DNA of 64,000 nucleotides, from positions 1,178,001 through 1,242,000 of the forward strand of contig JACCIC010000094.1 in the NCBI GenBank assembly GCA_018907035.1, written 5' to 3'. A program made the translations under genes and the position numbers. The stretch comes from Sycobia sp. Sy_11 (taxonomy: Eukaryota > Arthropoda > Insecta > Hymenoptera > Epichrysomallidae). Positions within the stretch are counted from its first letter, which is position 1; every line of letters starts with the position of its first letter. The notes beneath the pieces are model-generated. The model saw only the letters and a program-made list of their open reading frames with translations. It had not been told where the DNA came from and did no database searches. Below, piece after piece: positions 1 through 28,639 of this stretch.

Positions 1-1481
1 GAATATAGAATGCACGCGTTGTAGTTTGAACGTTAAATACTTGCGCACTTATAGTTAAAACTGAGCTCGCTATGCTTCATGCAAAGGGCATCGATATTAA
101 TTTATGGCCAGACGCAATAAACAGTGCATACGCATTATTCTGAATTGGGCCATTCTAAAAACAGGAGAGTTGATTGCTCTGTTTGCATAATAGTGCAAGC
201 GTAAATCTGCTATATACTATAGAATTGCATGTATTTGGTGCTGTCGATCTCTCGAATGTATCGAAAAAAAAATAAAACTATACAAGCTTGAGAATAAAAG
301 TAAGCTTATAATTTTTATTCGAAATCGTGTCAATTCTATCGATTATGCACTTTGTAATTGTACTGTGTAATAGAAAGCGATTTACATTAACGAGGGGATT
401 TATCATAATGATTAAGAAGAGCACTTTTCCAAGCACGTAAATCTATCAAAACATGATTGTACTCTATTTTCATTTTGCACCAGATGAGCGCATCGTTGAA
501 CTGCATAATGGAAATAATGAAAACATCGCCGACAATTAAGAGGATAAGGATAAAAAATATCAGCTGATTGATTTAGTCGGTGATGAGATCGAACAATTAG
601 TTGACCGTGAAAATGCATTGGAAGCCAACAGCTCTGCGATAGAAACAATGCAGGAATGCCCGATAAACATATTGTGCATCTATTGCTCTTTTTAGCCGAA
701 ATTATCTTATGTGGAAATTATCTTGTGATGATACAGATGGATTGGATTATAGGTGAATGTATCAAAGCGATTTAGAGTATGTTAGATTACGTAAAATTAA
801 TTTAATTTTAGTTTTAAAGAATTCGCTGAAAGTACCTATAGAATCACGTTTGATTTCGAATACAGTTAATCCTTTTGATTGTTCATTGGATTCTGATGCT
901 TATACTGATATTGTTATATTATATGTTCGAAAAAAACTAGATGAAGCTATGGTATAAATTTTATATATATATATACAATGACTGAGCATGAAAAAATTAT
1001 AAATAATTGTATCGTCGATTCTTATTAACATAATAAAAATTGATATATTTCTGTAAATTTTTAGTTCTCACACTTCAATACTGCGCTCTCAATTCTAGTC
1101 GGTATACACGGCAATTTGTTTTATTATAACTTTTTCCCCCGAGTAAGTAACTTCTGTTAATAATTTTCACAGAGCGTGTTCTTCAATGAGTTTCTTTTTT
1201 CCTCCCCCCCCCTCCCCACTGTATACGTACCACTTTAGCTTTTTGAAAATTGCCGCGAAAAATGTTAATTATTCCTTGCGTTTAAAAGGAGCCTCGACCG
1301 AATGGTTTACCTATTTATATGGACGAACAATAAAAATCATCGGTAAAACAGGTTTAAATGCTAGGAAGGCGCATGTAAAATGTACGTAAACGCCGGGCTC
1401 TGTTTTGGTCCCATTTTACGATTTCGACCGCAGCCGCTGACACGGACGGGATAGACAGAGGGAAATAAATAAATGCGCTGG

Positions 1482-1488
1482 GAGCGAG

Positions 1489-1551
<63 letters not shown>

Positions 1552-1561
1552 AGAGAGAGAC
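1482..1561. repeat. (GA)n microsatellite
   Basis: About 40 GA units with few interruptions. The antisense reading gives the Ser-Leu open frames in this area, which are not genes. Confidence 0.97.
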
Positions 1562-2847
1562 TTTGCAACACTTTCCGTCAGCTTTAAAGGTCTGGCTAAA
1601 AGGACGGCAATTCGCTTTACCCTGAAACATTGCACAGGAAACATTTTCACGGGTCTCCAGTTTCTACGATCGCGAGAAATTTTCGACAATACTTTGGAAC
1701 TATTTGAAATGTTTAAACCAAATTATAAATGTTCTACAACAACAGAAAAATTATATGAATAAGCATCGATTGCTTAAATAGCATGAGCGATAAAATAGAA
1801 AATCATAATTGTATTAATTTCGAGGTTAATTTATTAAAAATATACAATTAAGATTTGGAAAAAATTTCAGTTAAAAACTACAATCTTCAAATACCGAGTA
1901 TTCGAAGTCTATCATTTTAACGAATTAAAATCTTTAAAATATTGGCATCAATTATATAGCTTCTGGTCGATGTAGTGATAAAAGTCAAATCGCTTATTAA
2001 GGAAAAATATGTATCCAGTGAAAACCTTTATAATTATTATTTATTAAAGAAAATGATCTAAATACTCTTTTCTTATTCTGAAAAAAAAAAATTCAAATTG
2101 ACTATATAATGTTCAATGAACGCGAATACAAAATTTTATACAGTATTTTAAAATGTCATAGAGCTTTATTTAAAACAAATTCTAAAATGACCAATATTGA
2201 AGGAGATATTATTTAAGAATGAGAAAATATATGGCCTATGATTATAGTACAAAGTGTATCAATAATTTATTTAAATTAAACTTTAAAAAGATTAATATAA
2301 AATTATAAAATACAATTTGTCGCAATTATAAGAATTTCCAATCTTTTTAAATAATTTTAGATGTATTTTTCTTAAAAATTACAGCGCCACAGAAAAAAAT
2401 TATTCTATTCCTAAAACAGAATATGGTGGACTTTCTGTATTGAATTGACGTGCTGAATCCGAATCCGAAATTCGGTTATCTAAAACACACTTTTTAGATT
2501 CTAAAACACAATTTTGAAATAATTGCTAAAAAAATTAACAAATATTGCAAAAAATTCGAAATCTTTTATCTTAACCGAATCAGGCATCATTTTTATGTAT
2601 TTTGACGTGCCGAATTCGAATACGGAGTGCTTGTAGCTTAAATACTTAAAAAAAAAAAAAAAAAATTGCATTAAAATATGATAAATGACATTAATCAGCG
2701 TTCAAAATTATTTTCTAACATTTTTATCCAGCATATTACTTAGGTATTATTTATATATTAGTTATTTTTATATATAGTTATTTATTAAACTAAAGCTTGC
2801 TTTATCGTTTGAAGAAGATTTAGATTAAAAAGTCAATTTTTAAAATG

Positions 2848-2990
2848 CTAAAAAAGTTGTATAAACAGAAATGTAAAAATATTTTAAAAGTTACTTAGAA
2901 TTTTTTATAAATTTTATTACAACAATTTTTAGACAAAGTTAAGTAACTTCTACCATATCTTTACATTTCTGTTTATACAACTTTTTTAAC
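2848..2990. repeat. foldback inverted repeat, about 45-bp arms
   Basis: The arm at 2848-2900 and the arm at 2938-2990 are reverse complements with few mismatches. The core is a perfect match over AAAAAAGTTGTATAAACAGA and the bases that follow. The loop is about 40 bases of AT-rich DNA. It could be a small foldback element or a hairpin-forming transcript. Confidence 0.8.
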
Positions 2991-3265
2991 GAAAGAAATT
3001 CAGTACGGCGCCTTCGTAGAGTTGGCTTAAGATTTTAATTGGACAAATGTTGTATAAAAATTTCAATAATATTAATAGGATGCTCGACAAGTTATATCCG
3101 AATAACGAAAAAAATTTTTTTTGATTTATATAATTATAAATGTTTGCAATAAACAGGCGTTTCTCTAATTTACAGTACTTAAAGGTTTCATTTGTAAAAA
3201 AATTTTTAAATTACACAAATGCTTGTCAAAAAAATCGGACTTTCGTATAAGTACACATTGTAATA

Positions 3266-3860
3266 CTTATTCATTTAAAAACTAACAATTAATTTCGTGC
3301 ATTCGGTATTATTCGTCTGTATAATAGAACGAAGAAAGAACTGAATGATTAAAAAGAAAATATGCCCTTGGAATTCAATCGAGGTGCCGGACATTCAATA
3401 TAGTTGTAAACCTAGCGAACTCTATTTTTAAATTACATTCAATCATTGGTGCATCTTGTCAAAAAAAAACCTTCCTCGGACGCTTTCGTATATATTATTT
3501 AAGTAAGAAACATGTTATTTGCGCATTGCTTATATTTATAAGATTTGTTTCTTATTCATTTAATCGTATTGTAACTAAAAGATCTCTCTACAATTAATTT
3601 CGTGCATTCAGGTATTATTTCGTCTGTCTAAAGAACGAAGAAAGAACGAATGTAATAATTTAAAAAGAAAATATGCCCTTGGAATTCAATCGAGCGTGTG
3701 CCGGACATGTACAATATACAGTTGATTTCGTGGTGAACCTAGCGAACTCTATATATTATATACATATACACTCGATTTGATGAAATCATTGGTGCGCATC
3801 AATTGGTAAAAACTTATTATCAAAGTAAAAGAACCTTCCTGACGGACGCGGTATCTACTT
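3266..3860. repeat. imperfect tandem duplication, period about 305 bp
   Basis: Two copies (about 3266-3500 and 3551-3860) share CAATTAATTTCGTGCATTC, GAACGAAGAAAGAAC, AATATGCCCTTGGAATTC, CCTAGCGAACTCTAT, ATCATTGGTGC and AACCTTCC in the same order. Indels are scattered between the shared blocks. CTTATTCATTTAA marks the start of both copies. No coding potential was recognised. Confidence 0.85.
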
Positions 3861-4944
3861 TTTTATTTTATTTCAGCAGAAAATGCGACACGTTTTCTCT
3901 TCTCTCTTGTTTCAACTTCATTTTTAAATTTTTCTCAGTGCAACAATGGCATGTGTGTGTATGTTTGTGTGTGTGTGTAAATGAGAAGCAATAAATCATT
4001 TTTTTGAATGAATGCATCTATCGATTATAAAGGTCTGGTAAGTTAGTTCAAAAATAATTCAGCAAATTTCTAAAACTTTATTAGGATTGTTAGTATATTG
4101 CCAATATTCGAATGGCTGGAATTCTTCGTTATAGAAAAGCACATAAGATATAGACGTTTGTCACTGTCCAACTCGAGGTCCAACCTTCTTTCGCCTTCGT
4201 TGCTGTAACTCATAAAAAGATATTTCGTCTTCCGACTGTCTCTCTCGGCTGCAATTTCGAAAAACTTTTTCACACCCTGTCGCAACATATCCTTCCCCGG
4301 GATCCCCTTCAGAGTATAACGAGATAAAACTTAATTGAAAATATTTTTATGAATATATGTACGCAAATATTTTATTTTAATTGTAAATTACTCAAAATCA
4401 TGATATAAAATCGTTCATATAATGGTTCAATGCAGTTACAGGTACGTCTTCGTATATAATAATATAAACGTATAAAAGAATAGTTATAATTAACATTGAA
4501 TTAGATTGTATTGGAATGCTAATACTATTAATGAATAAATAGAAATTCTGTATATAATTTTTTATACGTTACGTAGAAGGCAAATTGAAACCGGCTCGAA
4601 TTTATGGAAATTCAATGTAAAAGTTGTCGTAATTATTGAAACGAATTTGGCCGATTCCCCGATACATTGGCGATTTTCTGCTGCTACGCACGACGTTGCC
4701 GCGAGCTCCTGATTCCGTTATATATTTAGGGCTGGCTTGGCAGCGGCGCAGTCGGTAAGGACGGCCTTGATTAGGATATATTGGGAGGAGCTTTGTGGGC
4801 TATTCGAGGCTTCCCTAGCTTTCTGACTATATTCTGACACTCACTTGGGCAAGCACGCAGAAACGCGCATCGGCGTAAACACCACTTACTCGGCTTTACG
4901 ATTTTGTAAGTTTTGATACGGTGCTGTCTGCAGGATATTTCACC

Positions 4945-5160
4945 CTCTCCCCGGCTCTCTCTCCCTCCCTCTCGCTCCTCTCTATCCTCTCCATCTCTAT
5001 TTTATCTATATCGTCTCTTCTCTCTCTCTATCGTCTCTCTCTCTCTCTCTCTCTCTTTCTATCTCTCTCTCTATAGCTCTCTCTCGCTTTCTTCTCTCTC
5101 TCTCTTCTCTCTATCTCTTCTCTCTCTCTCTCTCTGCCTCTCCCTCTCTCTTCTATATAT
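4945..5160. repeat. interrupted (CT)n pyrimidine tract
   Basis: About 200 bases of CT-rich DNA with TAT and GCT interruptions, pyrimidine-only over long runs. No gene. Confidence 0.95.
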
Positions 5161-8100
5161 ATATATCTTAAATCTGTGTCTATATATACCTATTACAATT
5201 TCGCCGTAAATTGGTGCATCCGTATTATCCTCGATATTTCTTCATTAGTAAAGAAGAAAAAAGAAATCGTGAGAATTTCTGGAATTGACCAAGATAAATG
5301 AAATAATACGTTATATGTATATGTACGAATCGCGTCCTGTGAAAAACGGCTGATTGAACCAGAAATTCTATTACACCGAGGAAACGCGCAATTATCGCGT
5401 TCGTCTCGCTTCTCTCTGCGCGATCGCTTTGCAGCGCTCTCGAGCTGTCGCGTCCCGCGCGACTCGAGTCTCTGGACGCGACGAAAACACGGGCACCGAT
5501 ACGCGTCTTACGCCTGCGCGTACAGCAAAGTCTCATAAATTTTATGCGCATCTTCTTCAAAGTGCAAGTGTAAAATGGAGTTTGTTCTCGTGTTTATTAT
5601 AAACAGCTCTTGCGCTAAAGACCGAGCCTCAAACTCGAGGCATTATTAACATCGTTTGTTTTTTTTTCCACTAATGAGAAAGAAATAGAGTTTGTTTGTA
5701 TATTGGTTAAAAAGATCGAGCAGAACTTTACTCGACTTTACTTCACCGATTAGAAATAAATTTTTGCGAAATTTACGTACTTTTAATGCTGACTTGTATT
5801 AGCATGGAGCTAGGTTTTATGTTAAAACGAATCGTATAAATTACAATAACGACAAAAAAAATTTATAGTCTATATTTCATGTAAGCGTTTACTGTGTATA
5901 GTATATTATACACAGGGACATGGCGGGCACGTTTATACAGTGTGACGATCGGCCGACAAAGTACTCCCGTCGCGAGTCAGACACATCACTACTGTATCGT
6001 ACGCACATTAATTTTAGATTGCACATATATACAAAAATATTTCAGGCCTACACAGTATAGACAAGAGCAGGATATTTAATTTTAATTAACTATAGTATAG
6101 TGAATTAGTGTGGCTTTTGACACGCTTATGGCCGAAGGGTCTATGTGACAGTCGAGTTTTAGCTGGCTTTTTAGCTCGTATATTTATATACAAAATAAGG
6201 TTTTACGTGCAGATATCTGCGCGAAACGTGTACCTTACATTCACGGCATTCAGCTTGGATACTTGTTTTTATTTGTCGAGGCAGCCGTGACAACAGATGC
6301 ACCCCCCCCCCTACCACCAAGCACGGTGGCACAGCCAAAGCAACTTATACAATCAGTTCGCATATATACCGAAAGTATAGAAGAAAAAAGCACCTATATA
6401 GTCACCCGCATGTCTTCCCCTGTCCTCCCCCTGCCCGCGTCGCTCGTGACGCCGGGCCATGCAGGAAGTTGCGGGCAGGCAAGTGAACATATATCGCCGG
6501 CGCTATACATACGCACATGTATATATTCCGACGCCGGCTTCAAAGGGGGGTGACGAATCCAATGCTCCTGAATTCGAGAGTCTCGTTCGTCGGATCACCG
6601 AGTTAGTTGAGCAGAAAACTGCTCAGAACGGAAACTTTCTCTTAAAGTCACGGACTTATAATGCTGTTCCAATTAATTATAATTAACAAATAATAAGGGT
6701 AAAAAATATTGACAGCCCGTTGGAATTTTGATTCAACATTATTATAAATCAATAAGTACAATTGTAGTGCATACTCTTTTGCTAGTACGTATTGCAATTC
6801 AGGACTACCTGACTGAAAAGCTTTATATAGCTGCGCAATATACGTAAGCTTGTCGAATTCAAGATATTGAAGCTTGTACATATGACGTAAACGGTAAATT
6901 ATTCATTATGATGATACCGGATCAGTCGTTTAGTTATTTTTAATTTTTCTGAAGCTAAAAGTTAAATGTAAACTCGGAGACTTACAGTTAAGGTTCAATA
7001 TTAATCGTAATAAATAATGCTAAAAAAATACACGACCTCTCATAAAATATTTGACTTTCAAAATCTCGAATTCGGCGAGTTTCAGAATTTTCTACCATTA
7101 TTCTTATCAAGAAGTCGTGGACAACAATATATATGCTAATATGCCCTTGCATAAAATTCTACGTATTGTATGTGTGCACGATTTTTTGGTAATTCTAGCA
7201 AATGTTATTCTGCAAACTAATAATAATAATACAGCACAGCGAAAAAAATGTTTTTTGAATTGAAAAAGCGGCACCTATCTTCTAACCTATATTTTCAGCT
7301 GCTAATCTTTTTCGGCTTTAAAAATACGAGGCTATCCTCGTCGATTTTTTTTTTTTTTTTGAGAACTCTGTAAAATTGTCAATCGATAATCACTGAAAAA
7401 CATGAAGTTATCGTTATAGTATTGAATTCAATTAAATCTCTTTTACATAAAATTACTCTCGTAATTTTCAGAAGTTTGTGGTAAAAATAAACATTCTCCT
7501 GCGAAAAGACAAAATTACGAATATCCAAGCTTATGAAACAGCTGTATGAAAACCTCTAGCTAAATCTTTCACACAATTTTCCAATGATATCTGTTATGGT
7601 TTTTAACAGATTTGGATATCAGCATCTTCAAGCTTTCTGCGTTTAAGCGTTTTCTTGTAGGATTATAATATATTATTTTTACATAGTATTGATAAAACTA
7701 CCACTATTATTAGATCAAAAATATAATAAAAGGTATAATAAAAAAAATTAACCTCTAATGGATGGATATATTTAAAAAAACAAGGAAACCATCAATTAAA
7801 TGAAATTGTTTTTAAAAGCAGAATTTCAAACACGTTTGGAGCTCTGACGTGTTGAAACTAAGCTATTCATACACTCTTTCATTCGCCTGAGCACGCGAGA
7901 ACTTTCAAACACGAAGAATATATTCAATCTTAATTACCTCTATATTGAAACGTATAATTCTTAATATTTTTGAATTTAAAATCCAAAAGTTTTGAAATTA
8001 CATTGAATATAAATAATCGGTAAGTCTTCGAATAATTAGAATGATCCGCATATTTATGCAATACAAACAAATACAAGATATATTCGAATGTTTGTTTAAT

Positions 8101-8317
8101 TTATAGTCAATGTCGATGAAAATCAATAATTTTCAACCGAATGTTCAACTCCAAATATATCCATCGTCATATTGGAAGAACTTATAATTACGTCCAACGT
8201 TCAACTGAACTCGTTCACGTACGGAATGCTATATACGCACACATCCGGATTATCGAGACGATCACCAAATTGACCTTGGTAACAACGCGAGCACGCGGTC
8301 GCCCCTCTGTGTTTCTG

Positions 8318-8318
<1 letters not shown>

Positions 8319-8349
<31 letters not shown>
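8319..8349. repeat. (CT)n microsatellite
   Basis: A short CT array between GC-rich unique segments. Confidence 0.95.
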
Positions 8350-8353
<4 letters not shown>

Positions 8354-9741
8354 CCTCCCCTTTCCTCCTTCCCATACCCATTTGAATGTCTGGCTCATAT
8401 TCCCGCCCGCATTTACACACTATGTCCTGCACCTGCACGCGCCAGACGCGTATTTTCTCTTCCTCTCTCTCTTTATATATACATTAGGTACTAGTCGTGC
8501 ACGCAGGCACGCACGCGCGCGGAAAATGCAGGCTATATTGCGAGTGAAGAGTGAGGTAAAGCGATGGGTTATTAAAAAAAAAAAAAAAAAGAGAGAAGAA
8601 TATACAGCTATGAATAAGTAGAAATGGGTAAATAGGCACCTCGGGGCGAGAAATACACACGTATTAAAGAAAGAGAGAGAGGGGGGGAGGGGGGAGGACA
8701 GAAAAGAGAGAGATAACGCATTACAGACTAAGCGCACGCGCATGCACCGCGCCGCAACGCACCGTTGAGTTTTAGCGTGACCGGAAGTAGTCCCGCGAAT
8801 GCGTGTGGAGGCTCGAACCAGACCAGGATATAACAGGCGCTCGCCTTTATTCGGAGATAGAGAGAAAGAGAGAGACAGAGAGAGAAAGCATATATGTACT
8901 CTCCATCGCCTATTTACTCGTTCGTTCTTCCAATATCTTGATGCACTCGGAAATATACATACGACGGGGAGGGCCGTATACGAAGTTTTGATGCAAAAAC
9001 TTCATAAAGGCGTTCTATGAAAGTGTCACCATAGACGGCTCGAGTCCGCCCATCTTGATGGGAGAAACAAGTACCTTTTATTATCTACAAACATTGCTGG
9101 CAAGTATTATAAGATAATAATTTAAACGTTATCATAAGCAGTACAATAATATCTAAGTAAAATTTATATTATATGTAAACATCTATATAATGATTCCTTT
9201 CGGTATAAAATTAGGATCATGTGTGTATATATATATTGCTATGTGTCAGCCTCGATCTGAAGATTTATCAGGAATTATAGATAAAAATAAACACAGCCGT
9301 TTAAACTTTTGTACAAATTACACGGATAACGTGGAAGGGAAATTCTATGAAACATTGTAAAAAGTATTGGAATATCGTTTAAAATTTATATTATAATTGT
9401 AAATAATTTAAATTAAAAACTGAAGTGCATTTACATAAATTAATATTATATTTTATTTAGGTTTTTATTGGCAATGAAATTATATTTAAAAAGTTTACTA
9501 ATACACATTAATAGTTAAATATATATATAATATCAGAGAAAATATGTAAAATCTGTAATCTATATATAATGAACACCAAAACGCTTGCGATAATTCTGAA
9601 AATGAATACACTATTATTTATTTATCTATTTATTTTCAAAATATATGAATGTATGCTTTATATACTAGCAAACTAACTAATAATTTGTAATAAATTTGAA
9701 AAAAATTGTGTCTTAAAGTTGAGATGAAGTTTCTTACGAAG

Positions 9742-9743
<2 letters not shown>

Positions 9744-9808
<65 letters not shown>
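9744..9808. repeat. (GA)n microsatellite
   Basis: An uninterrupted run of about 32 GA units in AT-rich spacer. Confidence 0.97.
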
Positions 9809-9811
<3 letters not shown>

Positions 9812-10680
9812 AAGTAATATATAATAGATGTTCTATTTATCTTTTATAATTCCTGCGATTCTGCCTTTATTTTTGCATAAAGCATTCAAAAAATCGCTGC
9901 TTCTGTGCAAAAGACCTACAAAAACGATAGATTCCTTCTCTAACCCTCACGCGCAGTATAAAATTGTTCTCTGTTTTTCCACTTAACATGCTACCTATAC
10001 CTTGAAGTATACATGCTCTAAGTAACATCTAATACTCGAACCATCCGCAATACTTTCTTTGTACTCATCCACGCATTTAAGTTGAAGTAAAATTGCACAT
10101 TTGTATTATATACACCAACATTTTATTTAAACAATAGCCCTATTTCCATTACTTTATTTTGCCAATATTTATATACTTCTCCTTCGATTCTTTGTTTTTT
10201 TTTCGGAATCCCCCCTCCCTCCGTAATTATTTTGTCCAATTATCGCTTTAAGTCAACTTATTACACGACTGTTAAATGTGTTCATGGGGATGGGGGGGGG
10301 GAGCACAACGCAACCCTTCGAACATAAATTAAAGGGCGCGACTTCGCTCGAGCGAAAGGACGAGTCGCGCGAGCCTCCGCGTCTGATGTACGGCTGCATA
10401 AAAGTCAATGCCGGAATTCTGCCGCTCGTTTATTGCCCGTCCAAGAATTTGCGAGCGAGTTTTGAAAATCCGCGCGAGTAATTCAAATACTTTACTAGGG
10501 AACTTTGCGAAAAAAGGATAATTTATATATATGTGTATATATATATGTATGTATGTAAAGATTTAATGTGGAAAAAACCATCAGTAATCGAAGATCATTC
10601 GATCTAAAATCATTGTAAGATGCAAATGGTTTACAATAATTAAATTAGCAAATATTTTCATTAGCAAATATCCGTTTAAA

Positions 10681-10775
10681 TGTATTTATAAAATAATATA
10701 CTATACTAGTATAATGACAGTCTGACTGTCCTTATTTATAATCACCCCCATAAAATCCGAAGTGAAAATTATTAT
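10681..10775. repeat. dispersed repeat, copy A
   Basis: The segment TGTATTTATAAA...GACAGTCTGACTGTCCTTAT...AATCACCCCCATAAAATCCGA is shared, with mismatches, by 62643-62735. The shared order of blocks points to an interspersed repeat rather than chance. Confidence 0.6.
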
Positions 10776-12585
10776 TAAAAAATAAAATAAAAATTCAATT
10801 AAATTTAAAGTTAAAAATTAAAAAATAAAAATCAAATACTCTATATTCTATGTTAGTAAAGTTAGTATGAGGTTCACAATATAGTCACCCTCCTCCCGAT
10901 TTTCTGATGTTATCGACTATCGTAAATTTTGTGAGCTGAGCGAAAGAATGCTTTAACTTTTGTACAAAAATAAAAAAAATTAATTGTGCGATCAAAAATT
11001 GTTCAATTAGAGCACATTCCTGCAGCCCTACGTAATCTTAAAGTTTAATAACAAGAGCAATTTGCTATTACAATTGCTGTTGGCTTCCTATCGGTATACT
11101 ATTATATAATATATATGAGTCCATCAAATGGAATCGTTCGTAAACCGCATAAAGTTCCTTCGATACGTATATACATCTGATAATTATTCCTATACTGTGC
11201 GGTAAGTCAGTTATCGTATATTTGATACAGAAGGCATCACTCAATACACGTCTACCAATGCATATATAATATAAATATTGCATATATACAGAAATGAATC
11301 TTTCGACATTTCAAGTTTTTAATTCGTAAAATAGTCCAACCGTAAATATATTTAATACAAAAAACAATTAATTTTAACACGCAAGCATATTCAATTTTAC
11401 TCCTTGTAAATAATATAGGAATTACAACTATAACATACATAATTCATTTTTTAATTAACAGCGAATAAATAATACCAGGAATAAATTACAAAGACATAAA
11501 TTTCGAATACTATATATTATACATTATGACTTTCATAATCGTAATAACATTTTCTATATACATGACCTGGGTTATATTATTTTTTGAAGAATTTTTGAAA
11601 AATAAGATACAGTTAAAAAAAGAATATAAATCAAAATGAAAGTTTTTAAAGTAAAATATAATTTACACGAATATTTCACGAAGCAAAAATTATTGATACA
11701 TGAGCAGTTAAGTTCAACAAGCAATCTACACGAGATGATGAATGATCCCAAAGATATTTTGCTTAAGTAACTTTGTTATACAAATTATTCGTAATCGTTC
11801 AGTTATTTATTCGATCAACAGCATATGTAATATTCCATCAATTTTTGGAAACAGTTGAAAATAAAACTGTATTTTTACAAAGATGGTTGCAGAGGTTTTC
11901 GTAAAAGCAGATCGATATATTTATAATGGCTGTGAAAAATTATGACGAAGTGGGTGACAAAGAAATAATATTAGTAAAATTAGCATCTGTGTAGTACAAT
12001 CAGCTGACACGTGACTGAAACTGAATAATGATTACTTGCATTACCTATATGCTATTGATTTCGTCATAACGAATCACCACCTCTATTTCTTGTAATTCTC
12101 TAACCTTTAGTACAAAAATTAATATTTTTTTTTAAACTATTCACTTTTGAAATCTTGCATAATGGTACAAAACACGAACATAACGGTTTTTAAATTCACT
12201 GTATTTTTTTTTTTGCTTATTAAAACAGATAAAATATACTCAAAATGTTGATATACTTTGAATGATAATACACATCAGAGTAAATAATTACTTCATGGCG
12301 CCACACGGCGGACGTTTGAGAGGACAGGTTGCAAGCCCCTTTTAAATTAGTGTCCTAAGTGCTTGTGAAGCACAACTTTTGCGTTAAAAAATCTGAAAAA
12401 ATTTATACTATCATTTTGCTGAAGATTTATATAAACAACTGTCTTATATAACAACTTTATATAACAAAGCAAAACTCTTTGAGAGATAAACGTACGAATA
12501 GTAATAATTAAACTGTCGAGCCAATATCACCCGTCAAAATATTACATGCAAAAATTTCAAATAATTTCCCTTTCTCCCCCGGCAG

Positions 12586-26725
<14,140 letters not shown>

Positions 26726-27088
26726 GGCGCCCGAGGACCGGGCCGCCATCTGACGAGGATCAGGACAGGCGTCGATCGTCGGCCGAGGCCGGCGCCGGGC
26801 TCGCGCAAGCCGCGAGCGAAGAGGCTGGCCGTCGACCTCGAGTCCAGAGAAATATGAGTTTCGCGAGGGGAATGGGGGAGGGGGTGAGAAATGGGCAGCG
26901 GAGTGGACTGGCAATACCACCACTGCGAAGAAAAAAACGAAGCTAATATATACTTACTTTTACCATTATAAGTTTGCATCTAATTTTTTTATTGTTTGTT
27001 TTTATGTACTTCTTAAGTCAACTTGTATTTCAAGTATTATTATATTTTGTGATATAATGCTCTAAAAGTTAGTATACGATTTGGAAAG

Positions 27089-27089
<1 letters not shown>

Positions 27090-27144
<55 letters not shown>
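27090..27144. repeat. (TA)n microsatellite
   Basis: A TA run in the SANS 3' flank, probably inside its 3' UTR. Confidence 0.95.
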
Positions 27145-27147
<3 letters not shown>

Positions 27148-27316
27148 TTACGTATACAATCATTGAAAATCGTAACAGTTGATTTAACAAGCCTTAACAA
27201 CTGTTACTTTTGTACTTATATAATAATATAAAATGAAATATGAAAGCATTCAATGAAAAAAAAAATGATATACTTCCATACATTTTATTCAAAGCTGTAA
27301 CTGCATTGATTAAATT

Positions 27317-27322
27317 AATAAA
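27317..27322 (+). terminator. candidate poly(A) signal for SANS
   Basis: AATAAA lies about 590 bases after the SANS stop, beyond a (TA)n array. Other AATAAA motifs follow in this AT-rich spacer, so which is used cannot be told from sequence. Confidence 0.25.
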
Positions 27323-28639
27323 AGCTATGCTTTTATTTCATATCTATTTCTAAAAATTTCATTTAATTAAGAAATTTTAATTTTTAATTTACTTACATTA
27401 TTATTAAATAGTTACATCTTACCCCAACTGATTGGATGTGTTAAAAATATTACATTTCAAATTATTCATATCTTAAGCATACATTACAAATTGTTGCAGA
27501 ATTATAGTTTTTTGTAAAAACAGAGAAAATCGTTACTAGACGTAATTGTTATCTGAACTATGAAGAATAAATATTCATTTCTATATACTCTTTTGAGCTT
27601 ATTGAAACAATAAATTATTTTATATCGATGTATGCGAAACAAATTATGGCATATACAGTACATTTTTTTTAACAAGTGACACTTGACAAATATTTACGCA
27701 TTTATATGAATGCATTTACGTAGTAAATAAGAAGCTTTGAAAGTTGTAAAAGTTTTAAAATGTAAGAATTTCGGATGTTTATATGTAAGACAATGTATAT
27801 ATACTTTTATATTGTATACTATAAAGTAAGATTATAAAAATAGTGTTATATTCATTTTATTTATATTATCTACCCTTCTATTTTTAGATTACCTTGAATA
27901 AGTATTCAAATATATTTGTCAACGTAAACGATGTTATAATCACATCAAATATTTGATTTCAAATAATGAAAACCATTGGAGACATCCACAGAAATTGTTT
28001 CATGTTATCAAGGAGAGCTTCATCATGTTCAGAAAGCATATATGTTGCTATACTACCATCGACCGTGCTCATATTATACAAAAAGAAAAGAATAAAAAGT
28101 ATGTAAGCTTCGAGAAACGCCTCTATATTAGCTTCGATGCAGCAACCAATATAATCTTTAATAATAAAATTGACCATGTCATTGTTACTGAGACTGTTTA
28201 ACAGTTTATTATTGTTTGCATTAAGACTACGTTACTTCGTAATGAAATCTCCTTTAAGATCTCCATTTCTGTATTGTCTTATACTCATTTTATATCATCG
28301 ATAACTCGTTTAGTTTTAGTTACCTATTTACTTACATTATTTTACTTTAATTCCTTTATTTTGTAAGCATATCGCTTGCTTTCACGATAAGATGCTATTT
28401 TCCATCTATATTTGGATTTGGTACGGCATGTTAAGTACTACTTGTGTTATTATTTAACATCTTTTTAAAGAATTGGGTTAATGGTAATTTATTATCTGCT
28501 TAGGACTTAATAAATAAAATTAGCCTTCCACCATTAAGACTGATCTTAGCTGTTTATGAGTCATTGAAATTCGATTACTGGTTTAATTTTATTAATGTAT
28601 TACCTGATATTACGTTATTTTACTACGCATGGAAGTTAA

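Larger units (their letters stand above)
1..12585. other. left flank, no supported gene
   Basis: The stretch is AT-rich with GC-richer patches near 4.65-4.9, 5.4-5.5, 6.3-6.6, 8.4-9.0 and 10.3-10.5 kb. Open frames here are short, overlap on both strands or are microsatellite translations. The SANS 5' exon was looked for as an ankyrin-coding, GC-rich stretch with a donor in the matching phase and was not found. A possible coding remnant at 450-690 is treated as a finding. Confidence 0.6.

Noticed and set aside
6459..6686. 75-codon plus-strand frame with a charged stretch
   Set aside because: Only about 30 residues look protein-like, with no convincing splice sites or family.
10278..10481. GC-rich frame considered for the missing SANS 5' exon
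   Set aside because: The translation has no ankyrin pattern and no donor in the required phase.
27953..28201. 82-codon plus-strand and 72-codon minus-strand frames
   Set aside because: They overlap each other and lie in probable retroelement debris; no RNase H or integrase motif could be confirmed.
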